A stretch of 64,000 nucleotides of DNA from Varanus komodoensis. Its lineage: Eukaryota; Chordata; Lepidosauria; Squamata; Varanidae. Of the stretch, positions 45,541 through 57,660 are shown piece after piece (position 1 is the first letter of the stretch; every line of letters begins with the position of its first letter). Made by a program: the position numbers and the translations under genes. The notes under the pieces are model-generated. The model was not told the origin of the DNA. It was given only the letters and a program-made list of their open reading frames with translations, and made no database searches. The stretch spans positions 7,025,344-7,089,343 of the forward strand of contig NW_025335468.1 in NCBI RefSeq assembly GCF_004798865.1, read 5' to 3'.

Positions 45541-45989
45541 CCACGTGCTATAGCTCAGAGTGGTTTGAATCAGTAAACATGTCATAAGAACCAGATCATA
45601 GTGTTTCCCATGGCAAGGGGCAAAAAATGAAAAAAGATACATATTCTTCTGCCTGGCAAAAATTCCTCTTAAGCTTTCATAACCAAAATCTTTACATAAT
45701 ATAATGCATTCACAACTCAACATTTTGCAAGAACCAGACTACAATTATATATAATAAATGTTGCATATATTGTTAGTTTTCTATTTTTCTTTGACCTATG
45801 GAAGCTCATTCATATATCCAGAAATTCAAAATTCTACCCCTGAACAATTAACATTGTGATTGGGAATGAAGTGGAAGATAAATCTGAGGATGATACTGTC
45901 ATATCATCAATTTCCTGTAAGCATATTAGTTCTGCTCTTATAATACTTGGTTTCAATTCTCCCAGTCCCTTTTCTCTGCACATAATAGT
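45541..45989. other. unannotated stretch
   Basis: Nothing recognised. Confidence 0.45.
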
Positions 45990-46031
45990 TCTCTCTCTCT
46001 CCCTCCCTCTCTCTCTCTTTCTCTCTCTCTC
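45990..46031. repeat. (CT)n/(CCCT)n microsatellite
   Basis: An imperfect CT-rich run. The poly Arg/Glu and Ser/Leu frames are translations of the repeat. Confidence 0.95.
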
Positions 46032-48460
46032 AAAAAAGGAGCTTCTGCTTTTTCTGGTGGCTCTGCCTAGCACTTTATTTTTTTAATTTAAAAGAAATAT
46101 ATTTATCTTGAATTACTATTTCTTACTATACATATTTAGAATCTCACTGCTACAATAGAAAGAGAATGTATTGCCTATTTCCATCAAAATTTGCATAGTT
46201 TGTAAACATTTTTATTTGTGTGATAAGAATCCACTCTTCCATACATACATATGAATTGAATTAATAATTGTTCTGACTTGAGAATGTCCATGATAAATGG
46301 TTCTCCTACTTTAGAAAACCAGATACCTATGATGGGCACAGTTTTACCAGATAGAACAATGTTTTTAGCTGCTAGAAGTAAGTAGTCAATCATGTTTGTT
46401 TTCTTACCATTTATGTTGTTGAGGCTGAGCAGCAGAAGATATATATATGCCACCTCTCATGCATTTGTTGCTTCTGTTTAAATTAAGAACCAAGGCTGTT
46501 ATTGTGGGTTCTTTAGGGGACCAAACAACCAAAATGAGCCTTGCTTTGCACTTGGGTTAATTCTGGTTTTGTTAATTCCTAAAGAATCCAGACTTCCTGG
46601 GTTCAGATATCACAGTAACAAATCAGGAACAATCATTAATTGAAAGTGGAAGTATGAAGTGCTAGATATCAGCAGCTCTTGCATTAAACAACCCAGGAAT
46701 TGCTATTTTGTGTGAACCAGGTCAGAGACAGAGACAAATGGTCCAAGCGAGCCAATGGACATGGCTTGATCTCTGTTTCTTTGTGATAGGCAGCTTTTAG
46801 TTATTGTTTTCTGCTTTGAACTGGTGGGCAATGATGGTGATAGCTGCTATTATAAAAAGATCTCTTTCTTGGGCTACAGAATAGGTGAATTAAACTCTTC
46901 ACTGAACTCACCAGAATTTTCTGTTTTAGTGAAACCAAAGGACCCACAAGTAGGGCAGGAAAGGTGTATTGGGACTGAATAGTATTTTGATCCCATAAAC
47001 TGCAGGGTACAGAAGGATGGGGAATCTTCAACCCATGGGCCAAATCTGATCCATTATGCCTCCCCATCTAGCTCAAGTTGGGCTCAAGATGAGAAGAAAT
47101 TCCTCCATCTTGAATCAGTGATGTAGATAACAGCAGACTTTCCTTTTTGTGTGGCCTACATTCTTTCCAGTAGAGGAAGGCATGGGGCAGAAGTTACTCC
47201 AGCTGAGATGCTGAGTGGAGGAATATGCCTTAGGTAGAGAAACTGAATCTTCGCCAGTTCAATGGATGCAGATGCAAGTGTATTCCTACAGCCAGTGCCT
47301 CTGTCAGGCTTAGTTTATCTGTCCTGCATTCTTCCAAATGGGGGAAAGGGGCAGTACAAGCCAAACCATCTCCCTCACTGAGGCACAGGGTTCTAGCTAG
47401 CACTCTAGCGCTTTTGCCAGATTCTGATATCCATGGGTGTGGCCCTGCCCATTGATGTCAGCTGGCCCACTCAGGGCTGGATGGAGGTCCACCCCCCATT
47501 AATCCAATTTCAGTTCCCCACCCTTGGTCATATGATACACTCAGAGCAGCTCATCCTAATATCATTGTGGGAATTCATGTGCTGCCTTTGCATCTATCTG
47601 GGATATTATCTTAATCCTTTATCTAGTTCTGTAGCAGCAGCTGATGTTGCTGTCCTAGTATTTGTCTCTTGCTGCTACAGAAGCCCAACTGTACCATGTG
47701 TACGGTTCTTAAACAGTTGCCATTCACATTCCCTTTTTATGATTATATTTTTTAGAGGCCAATGGATAAAATAATCTTTTATGTTATAAATATGTTCGGA
47801 TATTTTGTATACTTAGTAAATTCTTTGGGAGTATTAAATGAATATATAATTGTCATTTAACTGCTGTCATTAAATTAATGTTGTATTTCCTTCAGGATAA
47901 TTGCTGTATGCTGGGGGGAGATTATGAGATTATGAACAGCTTTTTTTCTTAACTGCAGAAATAGCTTAGAAAATGTTCCAGGAAATATAATTCTACTTTA
48001 CAGGACCTTGTTTGCTTCCCAAAATGTGTGACAAAAGTGTTCTTAGTATGACTTGTGGAAGATCCATGTTTCCTTCTTAGTAAAAATTGCTGGTCAGTAC
48101 CATTTGCTGTATGGAAGGAGAAGGTAACTCAAAACAGACACTGATAAAATAATAAATCTTGTTTTTAAAGAACATGTTTATTGTGTAGTGATTGATCTCT
48201 TCTCTGTTGCATAGCCAAATACATTTAGGAGGTGTCTGATAATGAAATAGGACTGGTCTCCTGAGAGGAGATAATCATGGTCTTTATACTCTTCTTAATA
48301 GATAAACCTGTTCTAAGAGAATAAATATATACAGGTCCTATTAAGATCTGCAGTTCAAAAAGAGCCATGTTAATGACCCTTAACATTAATGACCTTATAT
48401 TTATGTAGCACTTTTCATGAAGGGAAAAAAGATACTGAGAGCCTTGTAGGCTAATGCAAT
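46032..48460. other. unannotated stretch
   Basis: About 2.4 kb. A hAT-MITE-like end (GGATGGGGAATCTTCAACCC) lies at 47018-47080. A duplicated TTAATGACC pair is at 48369-48392. No gene was recognised. Confidence 0.4.
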
Positions 48461-48464
48461 TGAT

Positions 48465-48670
48465 AGGATATTTTGAAAACTTGGTGGGTTTGCATGATAC
48501 AACAAGCCATGTTGGTTTCTTATGCAAGATGGTCTGTTGTGTTCTCCAAACCCTGTCGTATTTCAGCAGGGAACATTTGGTTTTGAGAACCCATGATAAG
48601 AAACAACAATCTGTTTTATGATTTCTACACTTCACCATGGTACTCTGGTTGTCTGAAACTATTATCACGG
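48465..48670. repeat. dispersed repeat related to 45290-45540
   Basis: GGGTTTGCATGATACAACAAGC, then GTTTTGAGAACCCATGATAAG and CACCATGGTACTCTGG. The inverted AACCCATG/CATGGT words resemble 45290-45540. A 147-codon open frame on the - strand (48225-48668) covers it and is taken as chance. Confidence 0.5.
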
Positions 48671-49133
48671 TTTCTGCAGTCCTGGTATACAGTTACCACA
48701 GAGCCCCCTGGAAAGAGTGGCAGCAGCTGCTGGAGCTCCCTCAGTGATCTAGTATGAGGCTGAATTTCAGGCATGATGGCTGATGGGATGCATGCCAACA
48801 GCAGGAGGACTGAATGAGGAGGGTAGAAACCACACTTGTATAGAAACCATTTAATCTTCTGTCATGTACATCCAGGCAAAAACCCAAATAGCATGGAAAC
48901 CACACAGCGCTGCTTGTCATGTTGTGAACCTAGCCAGTATCTCCCAAAAGAAGCCATGACCAAACATTCCAAATGGCTGGTGGGAATGGTACAGAACCAC
49001 TTAAAGTGAAAGGGAGATCTGCAAGCGCACACACATGTCAGGAAGGGAAACGTGTATTTGCAGTTGAACTATCTGCATCTCAGAATGGCATGTGAACGTC
49101 TTGTTGACCAGAATGCACATTCAGGGTACTTCC
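48671..49133. other. unannotated stretch
   Basis: A MITE-core-like piece (GATGGCTGATGGGATGCATG) lies near 48776. Otherwise nothing is recognised. Confidence 0.4.
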
Positions 49134-49170
<37 letters not shown>

Positions 49171-49208
49171 GGGAGGGAGGGAGGGAGGAAGGGAGGGAGA
49201 GAGAGAGA
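49134..49208. repeat. (GA)n/(GGGA)n microsatellite
   Basis: A purine-only run of GA units with a GGGA block in the middle. The poly Arg/Glu frame through it is an artefact. Confidence 0.95.
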
Positions 49209-50413
49209 ATGATAGCCACACTGGTTTAGCAAGATCTGATTCCAGTGATCAGATGGACCTCATGCTAGAGCTGATCATTGTTAGTTCAAATGGAAAGATC
49301 CAAATGTATGACACAGCAATGAAAAAGATCCCAGCGGGAGGTAGATTTAGTAAAACTTAGCACCAGTAGGCTTCATGTTAGTGGTGCCTACCCAGTCAAC
49401 ACACAGCTAAATGGTATCATTAAGGCTTGTGAGAACAATAATCTGGAATACTCTAATCTGGAAAGTTTTAAAATGCACTTTTCTATATCATGTGAGCAAT
49501 GACCAGAGATAACTTGCATAAAGGATGCAGGGTAGCTAAACCAACCCTGACCAAGACTATAAAGCATCCTTGTCAAAGCTGATCCCAAATTGATTGCCCA
49601 GTATTGCATCAACCTATTCATTTGCACAGAGTTCGGTTTTCTGTTATCATTTCAACTCCCTCAGCATTAATGGTGTACAGCAAACTGTTTCATAGATTCC
49701 CTTCTTCCAAGATGCTTTTTGACAGAGGGCTCCTACACCACCAATTTTTTTAAAAAATGTGCAGCTCTTCTTTCTTTCCCTCCTTAACAGCTTTTCTGTG
49801 TTTAAGAAAAAAGAAACAGTGGGAAACATGAGAGAGGCTGCAAGTAGAAAATGGCATTATCTAGACTACTGCAAAATTCTGTGACTGCAACAGGGCAACT
49901 GCACAATGAAAACTTCATCTGGAGGCATCCTGGATGAAAGCAATTACCCTGCAAGCATTCTTTTAAAAAATCAATGGTGATTCCATTGGGGAAACCCATT
50001 GCATCAGCAACAGTATTGGCATTGCACTACAGGCTGCTTCCATTAGCATAATATAATTTATATTAGCATTGGTGTTGAAAGGGATACTACCCATGGTCAG
50101 AAATTAATTTTCTCGTGTGTGTCTTTAATTGTGGATAAAATGTGTCTTATATGATTCAAATTTTATGTTCCAACATTATTTCTGAATAGAGTATTGTGCT
50201 TCCTATTGAGCTTCTCCTGAATCTTAGGGGAGCAGTGTGGTGGGGGTGAGATGTGGCATCCCGTGCAGTACGACAAAATGCTTCAGCTGGAAAATAAAAG
50301 TCAGGGATATGATTCCATTGTGAGCACCCTCCTTCATCCCAGTTCATATAAATAGCAGGTAGTCATTGATACCAAAAATCCTAGATATGCCATATTCAAT
50401 TAATATTCCTAAG

Positions 50414-50419
<6 letters not shown>
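49209..50419. other. unannotated stretch
   Basis: Nothing recognised. Confidence 0.45.

Positions 50420-50451
<32 letters not shown>
50420..50451. repeat. (TA)n microsatellite
   Basis: About sixteen TA units. The run could form cruciform DNA. Confidence 0.95.
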
Positions 50452-50455
<4 letters not shown>

Positions 50456-50818
50456 ATCTTAAACTACCACCCTGAATGTGACTGGCACAGTACAAATACA
50501 GAATATTTAAAAAGGTCTTTGCTTAAAAAGTACTTGTCCAATATAAGTTAGAAAGAAGGAAGGAATGTGGAAGCTGAAAATGCATTTATATCTACATAAT
50601 AAAGGCTTTTTAAGGGGAGTAACTTGTGTGGAAATACACTGAAGAGCTTAATGGAAATGTGGCACAAGCCCATAAAGCTTCAGAATCAGTAATGTGCCTG
50701 AAGTTCCCCAAACATAATTCTGTAGAGAATGTGGGCCAAGTCCGTTCTCCCTAGATCAGTTCCTTGATGGACCTCTGTGTATTAGGATATCTGCTATGGA
50801 GTCTATAAAAGAGAAATT

Positions 50819-50864
50819 ATTCTTCCTCTCTCTGTTTTCACAAGGAAGTGAGTTATGTTTGCTG
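50819..50864 (+). repeat. 46-bp direct repeat, copy 1
   Basis: ATTCTTCCTCTCTCTGTTTT ... AGTTATGTTTGCTG, matching 52269-52314 at 44 of 46 positions. Confidence 0.9.
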
Positions 50865-52268
50865 CCAGTGTTAGGATTAAACACTGACATCTACAGAATT
50901 AAAGAAGATATTTCACATAACACACACTGGAGACGTATTCGACTAACTGCACTCTAGAAAGGGTTGCTCCCTTGACATGGCACAATCCAAAGATTGATTC
51001 AGATGTCCTAAAGATTGAATTAAAAGCACCTCTGGCCTTGTGGGAGAGTAGTGTAAAGAAAGCTTGACTTGTTAAAAGGACACAGGCATAGCAACCTGAA
51101 GGAATGAGTGAAAAGGAACAAGAAAATTGAATAGCTGCAGAGTAATAAGAAAAGATATGCCTCTCTTCAGTATATTTACACTAGACTAATTAAAACCCAT
51201 TTTTGAAAGCGTATCCTTCCCGTGAGCAAGCAGTGTTCTTTAAGGGATAAACTACATGTGATGGAAGAACTTAATGAACAGATATCCTAGTGGCTTATCC
51301 TTTTCTTAAATATGTGGTAGGTGCCGGTGATTTGACTCCAGGTCATGGTAATGGGCTAACCCTTTCCTCTTCTGAGTCTCCAGTTCAAGTTCCCACCCTT
51401 ACTTACCACTGGTTGCTATTAATTACAAAGAAGGAAAACAGGTATTCCTCTTGTGATTGTTTACTTGTCCTCATGGCTAATAGCAACTCTGGGTTGAATC
51501 TGAAGTGAGGAATCACCAAAAAGCAAAAAAGAAAAGGAGTAAGCATGTTTCTCTGTTGCCCCTGCAATCTGGACAGAAACCCAGTTTGGGATGCCCTGGG
51601 ATGCCCCTCCAAATACATGGAATTACAACCTTCCTTTGCTGATAAGTGCAGTCCTAAGCAAATAACCCTAGAATAATCTTACTGCAGCTGGTGTGACCCA
51701 AGATTAAATGGTCTGGTGATTAAATTAGTGAAATGTGTCGAAGAAATTAATCAATAGTTAAGATGTAACACATTTAAATCCTCTTTGAAAGGCTGAGTGA
51801 AACTGGAATGCAATTGTTTCTCCTCTCTACAGCATCTACATGATGAAATTCAGTTGCTTGCTAGTAAATTTGTAAATATATTTATATATCTGAGAGACAT
51901 TTCCCCCCAGTACCTTCTCTTGTATTCTGGTAATTAAAGATAGTGATTAGAATATCTATTACATTGCATTGAAATCTCCCTTTAAGTGTGAATAGGGTAG
52001 TATTATAGTGGCACAATTTCAGTCTAATAGTTGAGGTTGCCCACAGTTTCATGTGAATTGAAGAAAGAATACTTTTTATCCTGGGAACCATAAAAGGTAG
52101 AAAAGAACTGAAAACTGCATTGTAAAATTTATAGAAAAAATGGATAGTTTGCATTGTTTGTGATACTTTAATGATAGTTTCTAACCTTGTTTTAGCTATA
52201 GCCTTATAAAAAGACTTTTAATTTTTGTTCCTTCCTTTGTATGACTTTCGCCTCTCTCTTATAATCCC

Positions 52269-52314
52269 ATTCTTCCTCTCTCTGTTTTCACAAGAAAATG
52301 AGTTATGTTTGCTG
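52269..52314 (+). repeat. 46-bp direct repeat, copy 2
   Basis: Second copy, 1450 bases downstream, with two mismatches. Outside the block the flanks do not match. Confidence 0.9.
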
Positions 52315-53764
52315 TTGAAGAACTTACAGTGCCCCTGACAGACCTTAGGTTCACTGTGGGTTTATCTTCCCTCTTTCCCCTCAGTCCTCCTCATCCCAGT
52401 AGCCCTTCACAGCAGAACCCATCTTGTCTTCACTTCTCCTTTCTGATCACTACCCATTTTTGTTCACCAGAGTCTCAAAATGGGGCCATTGGGGTTATAG
52501 GGGGTGGCCCCTGAAAACTGTATATTTTTAATTATTCTTCTTTTACCAAAAAAGAGGCATTTTGACAGTTTTGTCAGTTGTTTGTAGGTGTGCAGAAACA
52601 TAGTTATAACTATCTAAGATGTATAATCTTTCCTGGTCAATATTCTTGTCTGTTTCAGTCGTCAAAGAAAGGATATGGCAAGATTGCATACAGGATAATT
52701 TGCACACAGTTGCCCCCATCGTTTACCTAGTCATTTGGAATGCAGCAGTAAATTCCCTTTTCATATACCTACCTCCTTTTTCCATTTTTTTGTTTCCTCC
52801 TTGTGCTTTTCCACTGACAGCAAAGCACTGGGTCCTGGCAGCTGTGTACAAATTTACCCTACATGCAGTCTTGTCTTGTGTCAGATAAGTGTGTCCTTTC
52901 ACAGCTGTGAAGGACCAACCATTTTCAGTGCATAATTCTCAGCTGCTGAAACAATGATGCCAATTGTATTTTTTAGGCTTCCCAGCCCAAAACATCACCA
53001 TTAGGTGACCAGCATAATTTACTTCTGTGGGTAAATTAACCCATGATGTGCTATTATGTCATGCAAGTTGGTCAGTGTGTAAATGTCTCTCAGGGAAAGG
53101 AGTGTGTTTGTATCAATATTAGTCTTTAGTCGTCAGTGGATTTCTCAGCTTCCACTCTCTGGACAGGATCTGTTGACTTCAAACACTTCTGAGTAATTTC
53201 TAGATGTGGATTCACATGTATTAACATAACATTAAACAAAATGAAGGCTCATAGAATATTCAGGGCTACTGGGCTTAAGTCAGGCCAACACAATTCCCTG
53301 AGTCTCCATGAACTGGAGGAAATTATCAGGCTTTTACGTGATAAAAGACAACGAATGCCAGACAGAATGCTGCGTTTGCACTATGTGATGTTTCAAAGTA
53401 ATGCATGACACAGAGTTTGCCAAAACAGATTGGAGCACCTTACAGTGTGTGCCGTCTATGAGTACTTTGCCTAATTTTGGCCCCTCAGTGGATGCTTTTC
53501 CCAAATATTTCTCAGGGGTGTTTGGGGTGTATTTTTCTTTTCTTAGCATACAAACCATACTTGTTAGTGGTGGATATATGTAAGCCAGCCTTTTATTAAG
53601 TGGATGTGATATTTTTACTGTTCTTACTGCTTTTTTCACATTCCATTCAGTGAAACAACAATAAACCATGAATGTGTCAGCTTGTGAGTTGGTTTTTCCA
53701 CTTAGACTAGATTAATCTCCTTAGTCACTACTGGAATTTTCATTTCTGAATCTTCTTCTCAACA

Positions 53765-54010
53765 GAGCAAGTGTGGTGTAGTGGTTAAGAGTGTGGGATT
53801 GGGACTCAGGTGATCTGGGTTCTAGTCCCCGCTCAGCCATGGAGCCAACTGGGTGACTTTGGGCCAGTCACAGACTCTCAGCCCAACCTACCTCACAGGG
53901 TTGTTGCTGTGGGGATAAGGTTGAGAGCTGGAGGAGCAGGAAGCAGGCAGATGTAAGCTGCTTTGAGTTATATGTAAGAAAAAAGTGGGATATAAATCTA
54001 ATAAATAAAT
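53765..54010 (+). mobile_element. complete tRNA-headed SINE with L2-like tail
   Basis: The head has an A box (TGGTGTAGTGGTTAAGAGTG) and a B box (GGTTCTAGTCC at 53818-53828). The body follows: GGGCCAGTCACAGACTCTC, CCTACCTCACAGGGTTGTTG, GGGGATAAGGTTGAGAGC. The tail is GGGATATAAATCTAATAAAT with an AATAAAT run, matching L2 3' ends. This is the most complete copy of the family in the window and was used as a guide for 5720-6350, 15838-15940 and 19648-19868. It has internal Pol III promoter boxes but no coding capacity. Confidence 0.88.
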
Positions 54011-56884
54011 GGACCCCATTGGACTTTTGTCATATTAAATATATATAAGGTGCCCCTTTCAGCTGCAACAGCTAGAGAGCTGTGATATGCATTTTAATGT
54101 TGACTGCAGTTTGATACATTTGCACATTCAAAATTAATTTTATGGAAAAATCCAAATGTAAAAATTGGCAAACAAACATTTGTTTGGCAAACATGGACAG
54201 GCTAATTTCCACTTTGGATTCACTTATTAGTTTTATTTTTGTGGGGTGGGCAGTTTTCATTGTGTGCTGAGTTAATTATCAGCTGCAGCTGCATGGCAAT
54301 ATATGCAGTTGAATCTAGGTTTGGTTCTGCTGCTTTCACATTTTCAGACCTGGCTGTGTTACTGTAAGTATTATTTGAGACTGAACAGCTACATCAGTCT
54401 ACAATTCATGTGTATTCTTGGTGAACAAGTAAGATACCTAGGGTCTCAACTAAAAATGGAATAATGAACTAGAGCATACCCAATCAAGGTGATACTTCAT
54501 TGTCATCTATTTTGGAAGAGCTCATGGATCTTAAACTACACTTAAATCAGCAAATCTCTTTTTTTGAGTATACTGGATGCCTCAATGTCTCTGATAATTT
54601 CTTAATTATATTGACCAATTTTGGGGGGTGCAATGCTGCTAACGCTTCTGTTTCTCATAAGTTTTAGCAACACCCAATGGCAGCTTTCTTCTGGGAGGAT
54701 GTAATAAATTGTATAAATGTTGTGATGGAAAGTTCTCGAATATTTAAGGATACACATGTCCTTTTGAATTTCCTACCTGTCTCTTGGACTCTAACAACAG
54801 GTCAATGCAAATGGGTTTTTGACACTGATTTGACAGCTAAAAGACCAATATTACAAGGTTGAAAGGATAGATGGTCACCTGCAGTAACATAGTGGGTAGA
54901 GGATTAAGTAAAACTTCTGATTTTTGAAGGGGCAGTGTTTAGGCATTAATCTACAAATGGATAAATATGTGGATTTGGGATGCTTTTGTTGAAGTTTATG
55001 CACACTTACTTTCAATGAAGTTCTGATATATACTAATGCATAGGAATATATAATATATGCATAACTAGTATTATGGATATCTAAAATTATCTAAAATTGG
55101 TAATGTTTTAGTTTATTTTATAACCCCTTTCCTTCTCTAATCACTGTAGTTTTGTTTTGGTAATGTACAATAACACATAAAGAAATGTATCGGCAAGGAA
55201 CTTCAACTTCAGCTGCTAGTTTCTGTGACACTTCCTATGACTTTAAATATTTAATTTTGTGTCATTTCCTCATTTTTAATTCTTTATTATCCATGAAGAT
55301 GCTCTCAGCTAAGAGTGAGTGTGAGCTGAGAGTTATAGATAATTGTTCTATTTGTTTTCAGTGTTGCTGGATCATATTCAATCAGTTTAACAAGGTCCCA
55401 TTGGAAAGTTCTTAACAAATATTCAACTTTGCATTGTACAGTGGGTTTCCATGACAGTAAGTTAAGTTTATTTGCATCTTAGTGGCCGTATTTACTATAT
55501 ACTAATGACAACTGTTCACACTGTAACTGTTTTTTATTATGACACAATGAAGGTATTGTGCACAGCTTCTTTTCATTACATGGACAATAATAGTTGCAAA
55601 GAGAAAACTTATCAGATGATACTAGGTATACAGCACACAGTCAGAGCAGGTAGAGCTTATTCTATGAAAAGCATGACTACTGAGTGGAATATGACAATTA
55701 TTCTCTACCTCCAAACATTCATTTATTCATGCAGTGAGATTCAAATGGAAAACAAGCAGCATCTTCTTTTGTAATGTTTTGTACTCATACTTTCACTTTT
55801 TGAAATGGTACATGAGCATATAGTTTGTGGAAATATTTCTTTAGAATTGAGTTTCCAGAATCTGATCCATGAGCAGTACCAAAGAGAAATCTAGGGAGTT
55901 AGGTCTATTTTAATCATAGTTATTCTTGTTACTTTTCAGCGACTATGCACTCATAGGATCAAATCAGAAAGGACATTGGTATTTAGTGTTACATTGAAAC
56001 CCTCTCTGTTCTATGAAGGAGCCTAATAAAGATTAAATTCTACAGCTATCATGGTGGGCAAGCTAAATTTGCCCAGTCAGTGACCATCACTACTGATGCG
56101 CCAAACATTTTCCAAACACAGCTTGGACGATGAGTCTAGACAGGTTTCTTTATCCAATCAAGCATCAGAATACCAACCCTAGCGAAGTGTTGCCATATCT
56201 TAATGTCTGCAAAATTAGTTGGTATAAAAAGAGAAAAAATGAATTGTGTAACCTAGGATTAGTTTTTTTATTTGAAAAAACAACACACCTTAGTGCTGAG
56301 TGCAGAGATGCAACTTCAAACCTACCCAGAAGACAAAAAAAGCCTATATTCTTGAATGGTGCTGCATGTTATGGACACACGCCTATAACTAAGTGCTACT
56401 GTGCTGAAATCTATGCCTTATTCTGAAATTCTAGTGGCTTGTTGAGGGTTACAGTAGTTGCACTATATGTGTAGAATGAACAAAATCCTCATTTTTGTTG
56501 TTTGCCCAAAATGCTGGGTTTATAGGAAGATGCTCAAAAACCTTTTACTGATTGTTACATTGAATGTGGTGGCATTGCTAAACTAGTTGTAATCTAGCAG
56601 ACATGTGGATGAATGCATTGAATTGCAGCACAAGCTAATACTCATATCGGTGATTTAAAATCTGGTTCTTCTGTGAAAGTTGTATGAGTTACTTTTCCTT
56701 ATATCAGTGGAAGAAATCACGTATTTTCATTTGTATGTCCTTGCTTTTCAATTTTTATTTTTAATTGTACAATTATTTTCTTACTGTGTGCACAATTTCT
56801 GTCTAAAAGTATCCTTCCTTCAACTATAGATTTCTTTTATAAAAGACTGGGAGAGAAGTCACACTTTAGGTCACTTTTACATAG
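54011..56884. other. unannotated AT-rich stretch
   Basis: About 2.9 kb with no recognised gene or repeat. The open frames (for example 55472-55774 and 56130-56426) have no motif. Confidence 0.4.
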
Positions 56885-57660
56885 AGGCTCACTACTGGAA
56901 CAGTGAGGGCCAATAAACTGAAGATCAATCAAGATGGAGGTAATTATAGTAGCCAATTGAGTTGTGTTCAAGTTGGTTCATCTGGTCAATTGAGTTGTGT
57001 TCAACTTGTTCCTAGAGATAGCATGGTGAGAGTTACGTACATGCTGGTGATCTCCCAGTTGGATTACTGTAATATTTTTATGGGAGTGCTTGGAAGATGG
57101 TTCAGACATGTAAGTTAGTTCAAACCAGAGATTCTAGTTTACTGAAGAAGTCTGGCCAATGCTGCATCTCCTGCATTGACTTCCAATCCCCCTTCCGAGC
57201 CAAGTTAGTGTTAGCACTAAACTCCTTGCAACCAGAGTATCTAAAGGATCATCTCCTCTCATAAGTAAAACCCTGCTTGGACCTCTAGATCATTTAGGTG
57301 TCTCCACCAAAGGAAGCTATATGTGTTGCTTAAAGACAGAGTCTTCTCAGTAGTGGCATCGCATTGATTGAATGAACTCCCCAAAGAGGTTTGCGTGGTT
57401 CCTACATTATTTTCTGTGTCAGGAAAAGAACCTTTTCTCCTAAGCATTTCCGAGGTCTAGTTCTAGATTTTTCTGGAAGTTTTATCAATTCCTGCGTTAC
57501 CTGCCATTTGGCATTGTACTTCATTCTTTTAAATATCTGTATCATGTTTTATATTTTAACTGTTTGTATGACATTTTGGTGTTTTAACTGTTTGTCATCC
57601 ATCCAGAGAGCATTAGTTATTGGATGGATTAAAACTGTTTAGAATTTAGAAAAATAAATG
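56885..57660 (+). mobile_element. 5'-truncated L2-type LINE, reverse-transcriptase C-terminus and 3' UTR
   Basis: Bases 56903-56940 encode RANKLKINQDG, like the L2 ANKLKLNPDKTE segment. After a 33-bp duplication, 57039-57080 encodes LVISQLDYCNIFMGVL, the standard L2 LVxSRLDYCNALYxGLP segment. Later pieces (CCTGCATTGACTTCCAATCC, CAAGTTAGTGTTAGCACTAA) match the WLPVxxRVxFKV-type end, and the 3' UTR runs to about 57655 with TTAGAAAAATAAATG. Stops interrupt the frames. There is no 5' part. Confidence 0.75.
56954..57017 (+). repeat. 33-bp tandem duplication within the L2
   Basis: CAATTGAGTTGTGTTCAAGT at 56954 is repeated as CAATTGAGTTGTGTTCAACT at 56987. The two units differ at a few positions. 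Confidence 0.88.

Larger units (their letters stand above)
50452..53764. other. unannotated stretch containing a 46-bp direct repeat
   Basis: About 3.3 kb with no named repeat or gene. A 46-bp block is present at 50819-50864 and again at 52269-52314. The remaining sequence is AT-rich. Confidence 0.4.

Noticed and set aside
48225-48668. 147-codon frame on the - strand
   Set aside because: It overlaps a dispersed repeat, has no domain-like pattern and no splice context. It is likely chance.
49052-49360. 102-codon frame rich in Arg and Glu
   Set aside because: Its core is the (GA)n/(GGGA)n microsatellite.
53765-53840. Possible tRNA gene on the + strand
   Set aside because: It is continuous with a SINE body and L2-like tail, so it is the SINE's tRNA-derived head.
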